Source of the DNA: an uncultured Acetatifactor sp.
Lineage (GTDB): Bacteria > Bacillota > Clostridia > Lachnospirales > Lachnospiraceae
DNA length: 24,849 bases
Direction of reading: 5' to 3'
Assembly: GCA_910584865.1 (NCBI GenBank)
Contig: CAJUCE010000048.1
Span: 1 to 24,849 of the forward strand
Part shown: one piece after another, positions 14,725 through 22,297 of the stretch
Layout: each line of letters starts with the position of its first letter
Position numbering within the stretch: position 1 is the stretch's first letter
Made by a program: the position numbers and the translations under genes
Notes under the pieces: generated by a model
The model's input: the letters and a program-made list of their open reading frames with translations, nothing else
The model's database searches: none
What the model was told of the DNA's origin: nothing

Positions 14725-15819
14725 ATGAAGCATTTGGAATTGGGAGCAGTAGTGCAGGAGCTGATGCCGGATAACGAGGCAGGCAATCCGAGAAACAGTG
14801 AGGGGACTTTTCTGGAAACGGAGAAAGACGGAATTCTGTTTGTATATAGCCGTTTCCGAGGAAGCAATCCGGCGGACCATGCCTATGCGGATTTATGTCT
14901 TATGCGCTCTGCGGACGGGGGAAGGACCTTTGGAGAGGGAGAGATTATCCTGACCTGCGAGGGAGAGGGCGGAGTGAATATGATGTCTCCGTCACTGCTG
15001 CAGATGGAAAACGGGGAGATCGGTCTCTTTTATTTGGTCAGAATGACTTATACCATGACGAGGATATTCCTGAGACGATCCGCGGACGGAGGCAGGACCT
15101 GGGGGGAAAGGGTGCTTTGCTCACCGCAGGACGATTTTTTTGTAGTAAATAATGACCGGGTGGTACGGCTGCATACAGGGAGAATTATCATTCCCGTTGC
15201 GAGTCATCGTGCCGGGGAAGGGTATTTCGACAGCCGTTCCGAGGCGATGTATTTTTATTCCGATGACGACGGAAGAAGCTTCAGGGCTTCGGCGGGGAAA
15301 TGTGCATTGCCGCATTCTGCCTACTGTACTTCCGGGCTGCAGGAGCCGGGTGTAATGGAACTGGAAAACGGAGTGATATGGAGCTGGGCCAGGACAGAAT
15401 TGGGACGGCAGTATGAGATGTATTCTATGGACGGCGGAGATACTTGGACAGCGTGTCAGCCTTCACGGTTTACTTCCCCCAACAGCCCTCTTTGCATGAA
15501 GCGGGACCGGGACGGGAAGCTCTATGCGATCTGGAATCCGATTCCGGAATACAATGGCAGGGAAAAGGTGGACGGGATTTTTACCGGAGGAAGAACCCCC
15601 ATGGTAATCGCTGTTAGTGAGAGTGACGGAAAGACCTTCACGGAGCCGGTGGCTTTCGAGTGGGACGAGGAGAGGGGTTACTGCTATTGCGCCATTTGTT
15701 TTACCGAGGATGCGCTTTTGCTGGCTTACTGCGCAGGTGGAAAGGAAGAGGGGAGTTGCCTGGTGAAAACCCGGATTCGGCGTATCGAGAGGGAAGCGTT
15801 GGCCCGGATCGCAGGCTGA
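14725..15819 (+). CDS. Sialidase-superfamily protein (BNR/Asp-box), cytoplasmic
   Basis: This 364-residue six-bladed beta-propeller-type protein has five Asp boxes (S/T-x-D-x-G-x-x-W/F): about residues 62-69, 119-126, 179-186, 234-241 and 298-305, for example SADGGRTW and SMDGGDTW. Arg-containing segments (NPRNSEG near 22, TELGRQYE near 225, FTGGRTP near 287) could be parts of the sialidase arginine triad. There is no signal peptide, membrane anchor or cell-wall motif, so it should act in the cytosol on imported or intracellular sugar. AAGGAG stands 5 bp before the ATG. Clustering with nanE and a ROK kinase supports a role in sialic acid or related amino-sugar metabolism, but the exact substrate is not established. 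Confidence 0.8.
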   Translation: MKHLELGAVVQELMPDNEAGNPRNSEGTFLETEKDGILFVYSRFRGSNPADHAYADLCLMRSADGGRTFGEGEIILTCEGEGGVNMMSPSLLQMENGEIGLFYLVRMTYTMTRIFLRRSADGGRTWGERVLCSPQDDFFVVNNDRVVRLHTGRIIIPVASHRAGEGYFDSRSEAMYFYSDDDGRSFRASAGKCALPHSAYCTSGLQEPGVMELENGVIWSWARTELGRQYEMYSMDGGDTWTACQPSRFTSPNSPLCMKRDRDGKLYAIWNPIPEYNGREKVDGIFTGGRTPMVIAVSESDGKTFTEPVAFEWDEERGYCYCAICFTEDALLLAYCAGGKEEGSCLVKTRIRRIEREALARIAG

Positions 15820-16020
15820 GCACATTTTTTATCTTACAAGGGTCAATTCCCTGTAGCATGTTGTGCAGCAGATTAACGGCGGGCAATGCAGGTTTCGGGC
15901 TAGTCCCGACGGTTCTGCGGCGGGGAGCTTTATTCGATGGCAGCGGGACAGGGGTAGAATGGTAAAAGTTGTATGAGAAAATGGAACGCAGTATATTTAT
16001 GGAGGCATGGGAACGGGAAT

Positions 16021-16734
16021 ATGGAGAAAGAAAAAAAACTGAAAGATTTATTGGATAGAATTCATGGTAAGATGATCGTGTCCTGTCAGGCTGTGCAGGG
16101 CGAGCCGCTTTATGTGGAGGAGCAGTCCGTGATGTATCTGATGGCCAGAGCGGCAGCCCAGGCAGGATCGCCGGCTATTCGCACCAGCAGCATCCGGGAT
16201 GTGGTAGCGATCAAAGCGGAAACCGGACTCCCGGTCATCGGTCTGGTGAAGGTACAATATGAGGGATATGAAAGTTATATTACGCCTACGATGAAGGAGG
16301 TGGACGATCTGGTGGCGGCCGGATCCGATGTGGTGGCGCTGGACTGTACCATGCGCAGACGGGGAGACGGCAGGACCATCAATGAGTTCCTGGCGGAGAT
16401 TCGCGGGAAATATCCGGACATTATTTTAATGGCGGATATCTCCACCTATGAAGAGGGGATCAACGCCTGGAAATGCGGCGTGGATTTGCTGGGAACCACT
16501 ATGAGCGGTTATACAGAGTATTCTCCGAAGACCGACGGCCCTGATTACGAGCTGATGCGCCGCCTGGCTTTGGATGCGGGGATTCCCGTTATCGGGGAAG
16601 GCAAAATTCACAGTCCCGAGCAGGCGGTGGAGGCATTGAAAACCGGTGTGTGGTCTATTGTTGTGGGAGGCGCCATCACCAGGCCGCTGGAAATTGCCAG
16701 ACGCTTTATGGATGCCATTCAGGCTTCGGTATGA
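16021..16734 (+). CDS. nanE: N-acetylmannosamine-6-phosphate 2-epimerase
   Basis: This 237-residue TIM-barrel epimerase converts ManNAc-6-phosphate to GlcNAc-6-phosphate in sialic acid breakdown. It shows the NanE signatures: KMIVSCQAVQGEPLY at the start of the barrel, LPVIGLVKVQYEG with the catalytic-type lysine, VVALDCTMRRR, IILMADISTYEEG, LLGTTMSGYT, VIGEGKIHSPEQA and VVGGAITRPLEIARRF. ATG 16021 is preferred: GGAGG at 16001 is far (about 15 nt), but the ACGGGA nearby and the family N-terminus fit. ATG 15973 would add 16 residues not usual in the family. The 200-bp gap upstream shows no gene. Confidence 0.93.
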   Translation: MEKEKKLKDLLDRIHGKMIVSCQAVQGEPLYVEEQSVMYLMARAAAQAGSPAIRTSSIRDVVAIKAETGLPVIGLVKVQYEGYESYITPTMKEVDDLVAAGSDVVALDCTMRRRGDGRTINEFLAEIRGKYPDIILMADISTYEEGINAWKCGVDLLGTTMSGYTEYSPKTDGPDYELMRRLALDAGIPVIGEGKIHSPEQAVEALKTGVWSIVVGGAITRPLEIARRFMDAIQASV

Positions 16735-16800
16735 CGGAGACGGGCTGGGGATTTATAGGGCAACTATGATTGAGATGCGCGGAGGGCGTAAGCGGTTATA

Positions 16801-16952
16801 GTTTGGAAGTAAATTTCCGATGCCAGACCTGGTGGTCTGGCAACAGAGGGTAAATATTAATTGGTATGTGCGGAAGCGGGCAGAGAGGTATAAGTTTGGA
16901 AGTAAACTTCTAATGCCAGACCTGGCCGGTCTGGCATCAAGAGGCAAATATT
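16801..16952 (+). repeat. Two-copy 93-bp-period hairpin repeat upstream of the ROK gene
   Basis: Copy 1 (16801-16858) and copy 2 (16894-16952) both run from GTTTGGAAGTAAA to AAATATT and are 93 bp apart. Each has a small stem (GGAAG-TAAA-TTTCC or GGAAG-TAAA-CTTCT) and a perfect 9-bp stem TGCCAGACC/GGTCTGGCA with a loop of 4 or 5 nt. In the small stem, position changes swap G-T and G-C pairs but keep pairing. Weaker resemblance extends upstream of each copy. It occupies the 258-bp gap after nanE. Confidence 0.85.
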
Positions 16953-16992
16953 GAAATTAGTGCCCGCCAGGGGCGGGCATGGGGGTGTAAAT

Positions 16993-17889
16993 ATGCGAAT
17001 TGCGGCACTGGACATCGGCGGGACGGCAATAAAGTCCGGTATCTGGAACGGGAAGGAAATGGAAGCGCTCAAGGAATGGGATACCAATGCATCGGAGGGC
17101 GGAAGCGCATTGATGGAACGGGCAAAGTTTATTCTGCACACCTTTGGAGACTTCGATGCCATCGGAATCAGTACGGCGGGACAGGTGAATACGGAGAACG
17201 GCAGTATTCATTATGCAAACGAAAATATTCCCGGTTATACAGGAATGCCGGTGAAAGAGATTCTGGAGCGGGAATTCCGGGTTCCGGTGGCGGTGGAGAA
17301 CGATGTAAATGCCGCCGCTTTGGGAGAAATGTACGGCGGAGCGGCGAAAAGATTGTCGGATTTCCTGTGCCTGACATATGGTACGGGCGTAGGAGGGGCG
17401 ATTATCTCGGATGGCAGAGTAGTGCAGGGCAGCAGTTATGCCGGGGGGAGCTTTGGCGGGATTATGACGCATCCTCGGGACTGGAAGGTGGATGAGGTTT
17501 GGAGCGGGTGTTACGAAAAGTATGCCTCTACAGGCGCCCTTGTGCGTAAGGTAACACAGATTGATCCCGGACTGGATAACGGACGGAAGATTTTTGCGGC
17601 AATGGGACGGCCGGAAGTGCAAAAGGCAGTTGACGATTGGATAGACGAGATTGTGTATGGATTGGTTACATTAATTCATATTTTTAATCCGTCCCATATT
17701 TTGCTGGGAGGCGGGGTGATGGCTCAGCCTTATGTGACGGAGGAGATCGTCAGACGGGTACAGCTGCGTATTGCGCCGAATATGAAGCATGTGCAGATTG
17801 TGCGGGCCAGCCTGGGAAATCAGGCGGGCCTGGTGGGGATCGCCTCGCTGACTGCCGGGATGATAGGGAAAGAGAACGGGGAGGTTTGA
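16993..17889 (+). CDS. ROK family sugar kinase, probable N-acetylmannosamine kinase
   Basis: This 298-residue ROK kinase has the ATP phosphate loop LDIGGTAIKSG (residues 6-16), the sugar-binding and catalytic segment VENDVNAAALGE with D104, the second phosphate loop LTYGTGVGGAII, and the adenosine motif LLGGGVMAQP. The usual ROK zinc site (H then CxCGxxGC) is reduced: H160 and a single C173 remain, followed by the normal YEKYAST. Zinc-free ROK members are known. Placement next to nanE points to ManNAc phosphorylation (NanK), but glucose or a glucoside could also be the substrate. ATG 16993, with GGGGGTG upstream, is chosen because the fold starts there. Confidence 0.85.
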   Translation: MRIAALDIGGTAIKSGIWNGKEMEALKEWDTNASEGGSALMERAKFILHTFGDFDAIGISTAGQVNTENGSIHYANENIPGYTGMPVKEILEREFRVPVAVENDVNAAALGEMYGGAAKRLSDFLCLTYGTGVGGAIISDGRVVQGSSYAGGSFGGIMTHPRDWKVDEVWSGCYEKYASTGALVRKVTQIDPGLDNGRKIFAAMGRPEVQKAVDDWIDEIVYGLVTLIHIFNPSHILLGGGVMAQPYVTEEIVRRVQLRIAPNMKHVQIVRASLGNQAGLVGIASLTAGMIGKENGEV

Positions 17890-17946
17890 GACGGTGACCG
17901 TGGAGGTGGCAGCCGGGATGGGAGGAGGTGAAATGCGGCCGGTTTA

Positions 17947-18072
17947 ATGGAACAGTGGTATGATAAAAGCATATTTGAGACAGAACAGATGAGCCGGGCA
18001 TTATGGTTATTGACATCGGTAGAGACGGAAAGGGTGAAAAACGGCCGACAAAAGGCGTCAAGAGGTATATAG
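17947..18072 (+). CDS. Possible 41-residue small ORF before the hydrolase gene
   Basis: ATG 17947 opens a 41-codon frame (MEQWYDKSIF... ending RGI) whose TAG ends one base before the hydrolase ATG. A four-codon frame (17933-17947) with AGGAGGTG right before it ends in TAATG, sharing a base with this ATG, so coupled translation is possible. The peptide is charged, has no transmembrane segment and resembles no family I know. It may also be chance. Confidence 0.3.
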   Translation: MEQWYDKSIFETEQMSRALWLLTSVETERVKNGRQKASRGI

Positions 18073-18825
18073 ATGGCAAATACGGCGACAACAGCAAAGG
18101 AAATCACATTTATTAAGAAGGACGGAAAGAAGATAGAGGGCAGGATCTATCTGCCGGAAAGGGCGGGGCAGCGATTCCCCATCGTAATATTCTGTCATGG
18201 CTTCGGCAGCAATTACAGAGAGCTGATGCACCATGGGGATGGATTCGCGGAGGCGGGCATCTGCTGCCTGTTTTTCGACTTCTGCGGAGGCGGGCCAAAG
18301 TCCCGCAGCGACGGCGCGTTCGAGGAGATGACGGTGGAGTCGGAATGCGGAGATCTGGAGACGGTCATTGACTGTGTGAAGGAACTGGACTATGTGGATC
18401 CGGAGAGGATTTTCCTTCAGGGGGAGAGCATGGGGGGATTGGTTTCGGCTCTGGCGGCGGCCCGGCGTCCGGGGGAGATCAGAGGAATGGTATTGTGGTA
18501 TCCGGCATTTGGGGTTCCTGACGGTGCCAGAAAACGGTATGAGACTGGTGAGAGGGAGGTATTCGGGCTGCGTCTGGGAGAGGCTTTTGACCGGGAAGCT
18601 AAGGATATCGACGTATATGGCATAATTTCGGCTTACTGCGGACCTGTTCTGATGATTCACGGGGATCAGGATGCCATAGTGCCTCTTGGCTATTCCGAGA
18701 GAGCATTGTCTGTTTACGGGGATGCGCGGCTGATTGTAATACCCGGTGCGGGGCATGGCTACGACGGGGCCGACAGTGCGGCTGCAAGGGAAGCGTCTAT
18801 CAGCTTTCTCAGAGAGCGGATGTGA
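18073..18825 (+). CDS. Alpha/beta hydrolase (esterase-like)
   Basis: This 250-residue single-domain serine hydrolase has the oxyanion region HGFGSNY near residues 40-46. The nucleophile elbow GESMGG carries S119. The acid D200 lies in HGDQDAIVP and the histidine H228 in GAGHGY, so the catalytic triad is complete. The acyl-ester hydrolase type seen in gut Firmicutes (cinnamoyl or feruloyl esterase-like) is the closest pattern. There is no signal peptide, so it should be cytosolic. Its place after the nan genes makes removal of O-acyl groups from sugars a possibility, but nothing in the sequence proves it. AAGAGG precedes the ATG. Confidence 0.85.
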   Translation: MANTATTAKEITFIKKDGKKIEGRIYLPERAGQRFPIVIFCHGFGSNYRELMHHGDGFAEAGICCLFFDFCGGGPKSRSDGAFEEMTVESECGDLETVIDCVKELDYVDPERIFLQGESMGGLVSALAAARRPGEIRGMVLWYPAFGVPDGARKRYETGEREVFGLRLGEAFDREAKDIDVYGIISAYCGPVLMIHGDQDAIVPLGYSERALSVYGDARLIVIPGAGHGYDGADSAAAREASISFLRERM

Positions 18826-18872
18826 GACGGGGGGAGCTGGGATTTGGGAGGCAGAGGAGATACAGGAGTAGA

Positions 18873-19096
18873 GCGGCGGAAAAATGAGGCAGCACTAAAG
18901 CAGGGAAAAAGAAAACAGCAGTAAAACAGCGGCGGGAGAAGTGCAGCCGGAGAGCAGGGGCAAAAAGAAGGCAGCAGTAATGGAGCGGCGGGAGAAGTAC
19001 AGCCGGAGAGCAGGGGCAAAAAGAAGGCAGCAGTAAAGAAGCGGCAGGAGTGCAGCTGTAAAGCAGATGCAAAAGGGGTGCGGCAGTTTAATGCAG
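18873..19096. repeat. 56-bp tandem repeat, four units
   Basis: GCGGC(G/A)G marks unit starts at 18873, 18929, 18985 and 19041, exactly 56 bp apart. Units 2 and 3 are almost identical over the whole length (GCGGCGGGAGAAGT, CAGCCGGAGAGCAGGGGC, AAAAAGAAGGCAGCAGTAA). Units 1 and 4 are decayed. The + strand is strongly purine-rich. 56 is not a multiple of three, so translated frames change at each unit and it is not a gene. It fills most of the 310-bp gap between the hydrolase and the VWA gene. Confidence 0.9.
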
Positions 19097-19135
19097 AAGT
19101 AATAGAGATGCACCACACAGAGGAGGAAAAGGCAG

Positions 19136-20491
19136 ATGGCGGAAAGCAGGGATGAAAGGGATACGGGAAAGAGGGATGTGAGGGAGACATCCCAGGACTC
19201 CGGAAGGTCTGCAATTTCATCTCTGGCTAGGGAGGTCATAGGACTGGCCAGGGACGATATCCTGATGCATTTGAGATTTTTTGCCCCTGTGCTGGCGGCA
19301 CTTCCGGTGCGGGAACGTATGGAAGAGGGGCATTCCATGGAAGAGGGGCATTCCATGGAATCCAAGGGCTTTGCTTCGGACGGGCGTTTTTGTTTGTATG
19401 ATTCCGTATATGTGTTGAAATGTTACCGCGAAGAGCCTGCTCTGGTTACCCGGACTTATCTCCATACGCTGCTGCACAGCGTCTTTTCCCACAATTTTCA
19501 GTACGGCAAGCTGGATACGGACACCTGGGATCTGGCGGCGGATCTGGCCGTGGAGAATGTGATTCTGGAGTTGGGGCTGGTGGGAGCTGCCCTGAGTGAG
19601 GACGGAGCGGCTGCCCGGAGGCTTTGTATCCTGAAGGAGCAGGCAGGGGCACTGACTGCGGAAAAGCTGTACCGCTATTTCCAGAAAAACCCGCTTTCGC
19701 CCCGGGAAGAGAGGGAGCTGCGCATGCTTTCCTGCCGGGACAGACATTCGCTTTGGAAGCCGGCGCAGCGTCCGGAGGCAGTGATGGAGCAGTGGCGGAA
19801 GATCGGGAGACAGGTGAGGACAGATCTACAGTCGTTTGCCAGAGGGAAGGCAGGTACCAGGAGCCTTGAGCGGAATTTGGAAGAAGCTGTCAGGGAGAGG
19901 TATGATTACGTCGAAATATTGCGCAGGTTCGCGGTGACCGGAGAGGAACTGGCGGTCAGCGAAGAGGAGTTCGACTATATCTATTATACCTATGGTCTGG
20001 AGCATTACGGGAATCTGCCTCTGATAGAGCCCCTGGAGTACCGGGAGACCAAAAAGGTGCGGGAGTTCGTCATTGCCATCGACACTTCAGCTTCCTGTGA
20101 CGGGGAGGCGGTGAAGGCATTTCTTCGGAAGACTTATGCTATACTGAAAGACTATGAAAATTTTTTTACAAAGATAAATGTGCATATCCTGCAATGTGAT
20201 AACCGGGTGCAGGACGATACAAAGCTGACATGTCAGGAGGATTTGGAGATATTTTTGCGAGAGGGGAAGCTGACAGGTTTCGGGGCTACGGATTTTAGGC
20301 CTGTGTTTGCATATGTGGAAAAATTGCGGGAGGACGGAGAGTTTGAGAATTTGAAAGGGTTGATTTATTTTACGGACGGTTATGGTATCTATCCGATGCG
20401 GCCGCCGGACTATCAGACTGTCTTTGCTTTTCTGGAGGAGGATGAGAACCGAGCTCCGGTGCCGCCGTGGAGTATGAAGGTGGTAGTGTGA
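19136..20491 (+). CDS. VWA-like protein with metallopeptidase-like N-terminus (DUF2201 type)
   Basis: This 451-residue protein resembles the DUF2201 or VWA-like metallopeptidase family. The N-terminal half contains HTLLH (H110, H114), a zinc-site-like helix in which the usual catalytic glutamate is missing. The C-terminal VWA domain has a full MIDAS set: D316-T-S-A-S320, T385 in FGATDF and D414 in YFTDGYG, so metal-dependent ligand binding is likely. VWA proteins of this kind work with MoxR-type AAA+ ATPases, and one is encoded 220 bp downstream. AGGAGG precedes the ATG. Residues 62-73 are a duplicated MEEGHS unit derived from the micro-palindrome repeat. Confidence 0.85.
   Translation: MAESRDERDTGKRDVRETSQDSGRSAISSLAREVIGLARDDILMHLRFFAPVLAALPVRERMEEGHSMEEGHSMESKGFASDGRFCLYDSVYVLKCYREEPALVTRTYLHTLLHSVFSHNFQYGKLDTDTWDLAADLAVENVILELGLVGAALSEDGAAARRLCILKEQAGALTAEKLYRYFQKNPLSPREERELRMLSCRDRHSLWKPAQRPEAVMEQWRKIGRQVRTDLQSFARGKAGTRSLERNLEEAVRERYDYVEILRRFAVTGEELAVSEEEFDYIYYTYGLEHYGNLPLIEPLEYRETKKVREFVIAIDTSASCDGEAVKAFLRKTYAILKDYENFFTKINVHILQCDNRVQDDTKLTCQEDLEIFLREGKLTGFGATDFRPVFAYVEKLREDGEFENLKGLIYFTDGYGIYPMRPPDYQTVFAFLEEDENRAPVPPWSMKVVV
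19319..19363. repeat. In-frame micro-palindrome repeat inside the VWA gene, copy site 3
   Basis: ATGGAAGAGGGGCATTCC occurs twice in tandem (19319-19336, 19337-19354), followed by ATGGAATCC. The 18-bp length keeps the frame and encodes MEEGHS twice. The junction CATTCCATGGAA is palindromic and belongs to the family at 9522-9595 and 11732-11910. Confidence 0.8.
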
Positions 20492-20553
20492 AGCGTCAGA
20501 TTCCGCGGGATTGGTTTGCGCAGGAATGTTCGGAAGTGTGAATAATACTGAAA

Positions 20554-20581
20554 ATTTCCTTGTTCTGAGGGAAATCTTTTT
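20554..20581 (+). terminator. Weak terminator-like hairpin between the VWA and AAA+ genes
   Basis: ATTTCC (20554-20559) pairs with GGAAAT (20570-20575), followed by CTTTTT. With a 6-bp stem and a 10-nt loop, it would be partial at best. The 220-bp gap also holds a 24-codon frame (20598-20672, MSTAGRKRGR...) with AGGGAG upstream, which I do not call as a gene. Confidence 0.4.
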
Positions 20582-20711
20582 AGGGAGCGGATAAACTATG
20601 AGTACAGCAGGGAGGAAACGCGGCCGGAGGGCGTATGGCAGATGGTCGGAGCTTGTGCTGACAAAGCCTTGAACGGCTGCGATATAAAAAACAGGAGAGT
20701 CGGAGAGCGAT

Positions 20712-22226
20712 ATGAACATAAAACAGGCCAAAGAATATATCGAAAACACAGTAAAGCTTTACCTGAAAAAAGACGGATTCGGAGAATACAGGATACCGGT
20801 AGTACGCCAGCGTCCCATTTTCCTGCTGGGTGCCCCGGGTATCGGCAAGACGGCTATTATGGAACAGGTTGCCCAGGAGATGGGAATTGCTCTGGTATCG
20901 TACTCCATGACTCACCATACCAGGCAGTCCGCACTGGGGCTTCCTTTCATTGTTCAGAAGAATTATGGGGGAGTCTCTTACAGCGTCTCGGAATATACGA
21001 TGAGCGAAATTCTTTCTTCCGTCTATGATACGATGGAAGCCGGCGGCATCCGGGAGGGCATTCTGTTTTTGGACGAAATCAACTGCGTATCCGAAACTCT
21101 GGCGCCGGCCATGCTTCAGTTCCTCCAGTACAAGACCTTCGGCCGCCATCGGATTCCGGAGGGATGGGTCATCGTAACTGCGGGCAATCCGCCGGAATAC
21201 AACAGGTCTGTCCGGGAATTTGATGTGGCCACGCTTGACCGGCTGAAGGTGATAGAGGTGGAGCCGGATTACGGAGTCTGGAAGGAATATGCTTCGGAGA
21301 AGAGGATTCACAATGCCGTCATCAGTTATCTGGATCTGAAGAAAGAGCATTTCTACCGCATTGAAACGACAGCCAGAGGGAAGAGCTTCGTGACCGCCAG
21401 AGGTTGGGAGGATTTGGCGGAGATTTTGACACTTTATGAAGAAGAAGGGTTGCCTGTAGATGGGGCGTTACTGGGGCAGTACCTGCAAAATGACAGGGTG
21501 TCCGAGGAATTCTGCGCTTATTATGAATTGTATCGGAGATATAAAAATGACTACAATATTTCAGAGATTTTAAACGGTCAGTTCGGCGGCGCAGTATCGA
21601 AGGCCAGGGAGGCTGCATTTGATGAACGTCTTTCTTTGCTTGGAATGCTGTTGGATGCGGTACAGGCTGATATGAGGGACGTCGTGGAGCAGGCGGCATT
21701 TTTGACGGATCTGAGGAACGTATTAAAAAGCATGGGAAACCTGGCGGAGGAGGGATGCTCAGGAGTGCAGATTCTGTCCCGGCTGGAGGAGCTGGGCCGG
21801 GGACGAAAGATGCTGCTGGACAGATTACAAAGTGCCAATTCTCTGTCAGAGGCAGACAGGAGGAAGCATAGAAATGTCATCCGGTTTCTGCAGGACAGAT
21901 ATAGGGAACTGCGGTTACAAGGCATCACGGAGGGAAAAGCAGCCTACGATTACTTGAAGGAATGCTTTTTAGCGCAGGTGACGGGGGTGAAAGGTGAGAC
22001 GCAGAAGACACAGGGGAAGCTCCATGCGCTCTTTTCCTTTGTGGAGGAGGCTTTCGGGCAGGAGAACGAGATGCTGATTCTTCTTACGGAACTCACCGGC
22101 AACAGTGCCAGCGCACGCTTCATTGCCGGTTTCGGGAGTCCGGATTACGCTCGCTTCAGCGAGGACATGATGCTTGCCCGGCGCAGGGATGACCTGCAGG
22201 AGCGGATTGCGGCGCTGGAGCTGTAA
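20712..22226 (+). CDS. MoxR-like AAA+ ATPase
   Basis: This 504-residue AAA+ protein has Walker A GAPGIGKT (G40-T47, K46), Walker B ILFLDEIN (D121, E122) and a sensor-1 region with TAGNPPEYN. An arginine-finger-like VATLDRLKVIEVE segment follows. The second half (about residues 230-504) is mostly helical and charged, longer than in minimal MoxR proteins. MoxR ATPases act as chaperones that remodel a target with the help of a VWA partner, here probably the protein encoded upstream. In most such pairs the ATPase gene comes first, so the order is reversed here. The ATG is preceded by GGAGAG. Confidence 0.88.
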   Translation: MNIKQAKEYIENTVKLYLKKDGFGEYRIPVVRQRPIFLLGAPGIGKTAIMEQVAQEMGIALVSYSMTHHTRQSALGLPFIVQKNYGGVSYSVSEYTMSEILSSVYDTMEAGGIREGILFLDEINCVSETLAPAMLQFLQYKTFGRHRIPEGWVIVTAGNPPEYNRSVREFDVATLDRLKVIEVEPDYGVWKEYASEKRIHNAVISYLDLKKEHFYRIETTARGKSFVTARGWEDLAEILTLYEEEGLPVDGALLGQYLQNDRVSEEFCAYYELYRRYKNDYNISEILNGQFGGAVSKAREAAFDERLSLLGMLLDAVQADMRDVVEQAAFLTDLRNVLKSMGNLAEEGCSGVQILSRLEELGRGRKMLLDRLQSANSLSEADRRKHRNVIRFLQDRYRELRLQGITEGKAAYDYLKECFLAQVTGVKGETQKTQGKLHALFSFVEEAFGQENEMLILLTELTGNSASARFIAGFGSPDYARFSEDMMLARRRDDLQERIAALEL

Positions 22227-22297
22227 TTAGCAATGAATGTGTTAAAAAGATTGCCGGATTTGTGTAGGGTGAGTCTGATAACTGAAAATGGTGAAAT

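Noticed and set aside
18759..19365. Minus-strand frames with Leu/Pro-rich repeats
   Set aside because: They read the 56-bp purine-rich repeat on its pyrimidine strand. The unit length shifts frame at each copy.
20598..20672. 24-codon small ORF between the VWA and AAA+ genes
   Set aside because: It is very short and arginine-rich, with a binding site at long spacing. Evidence is not sufficient to call it a gene.
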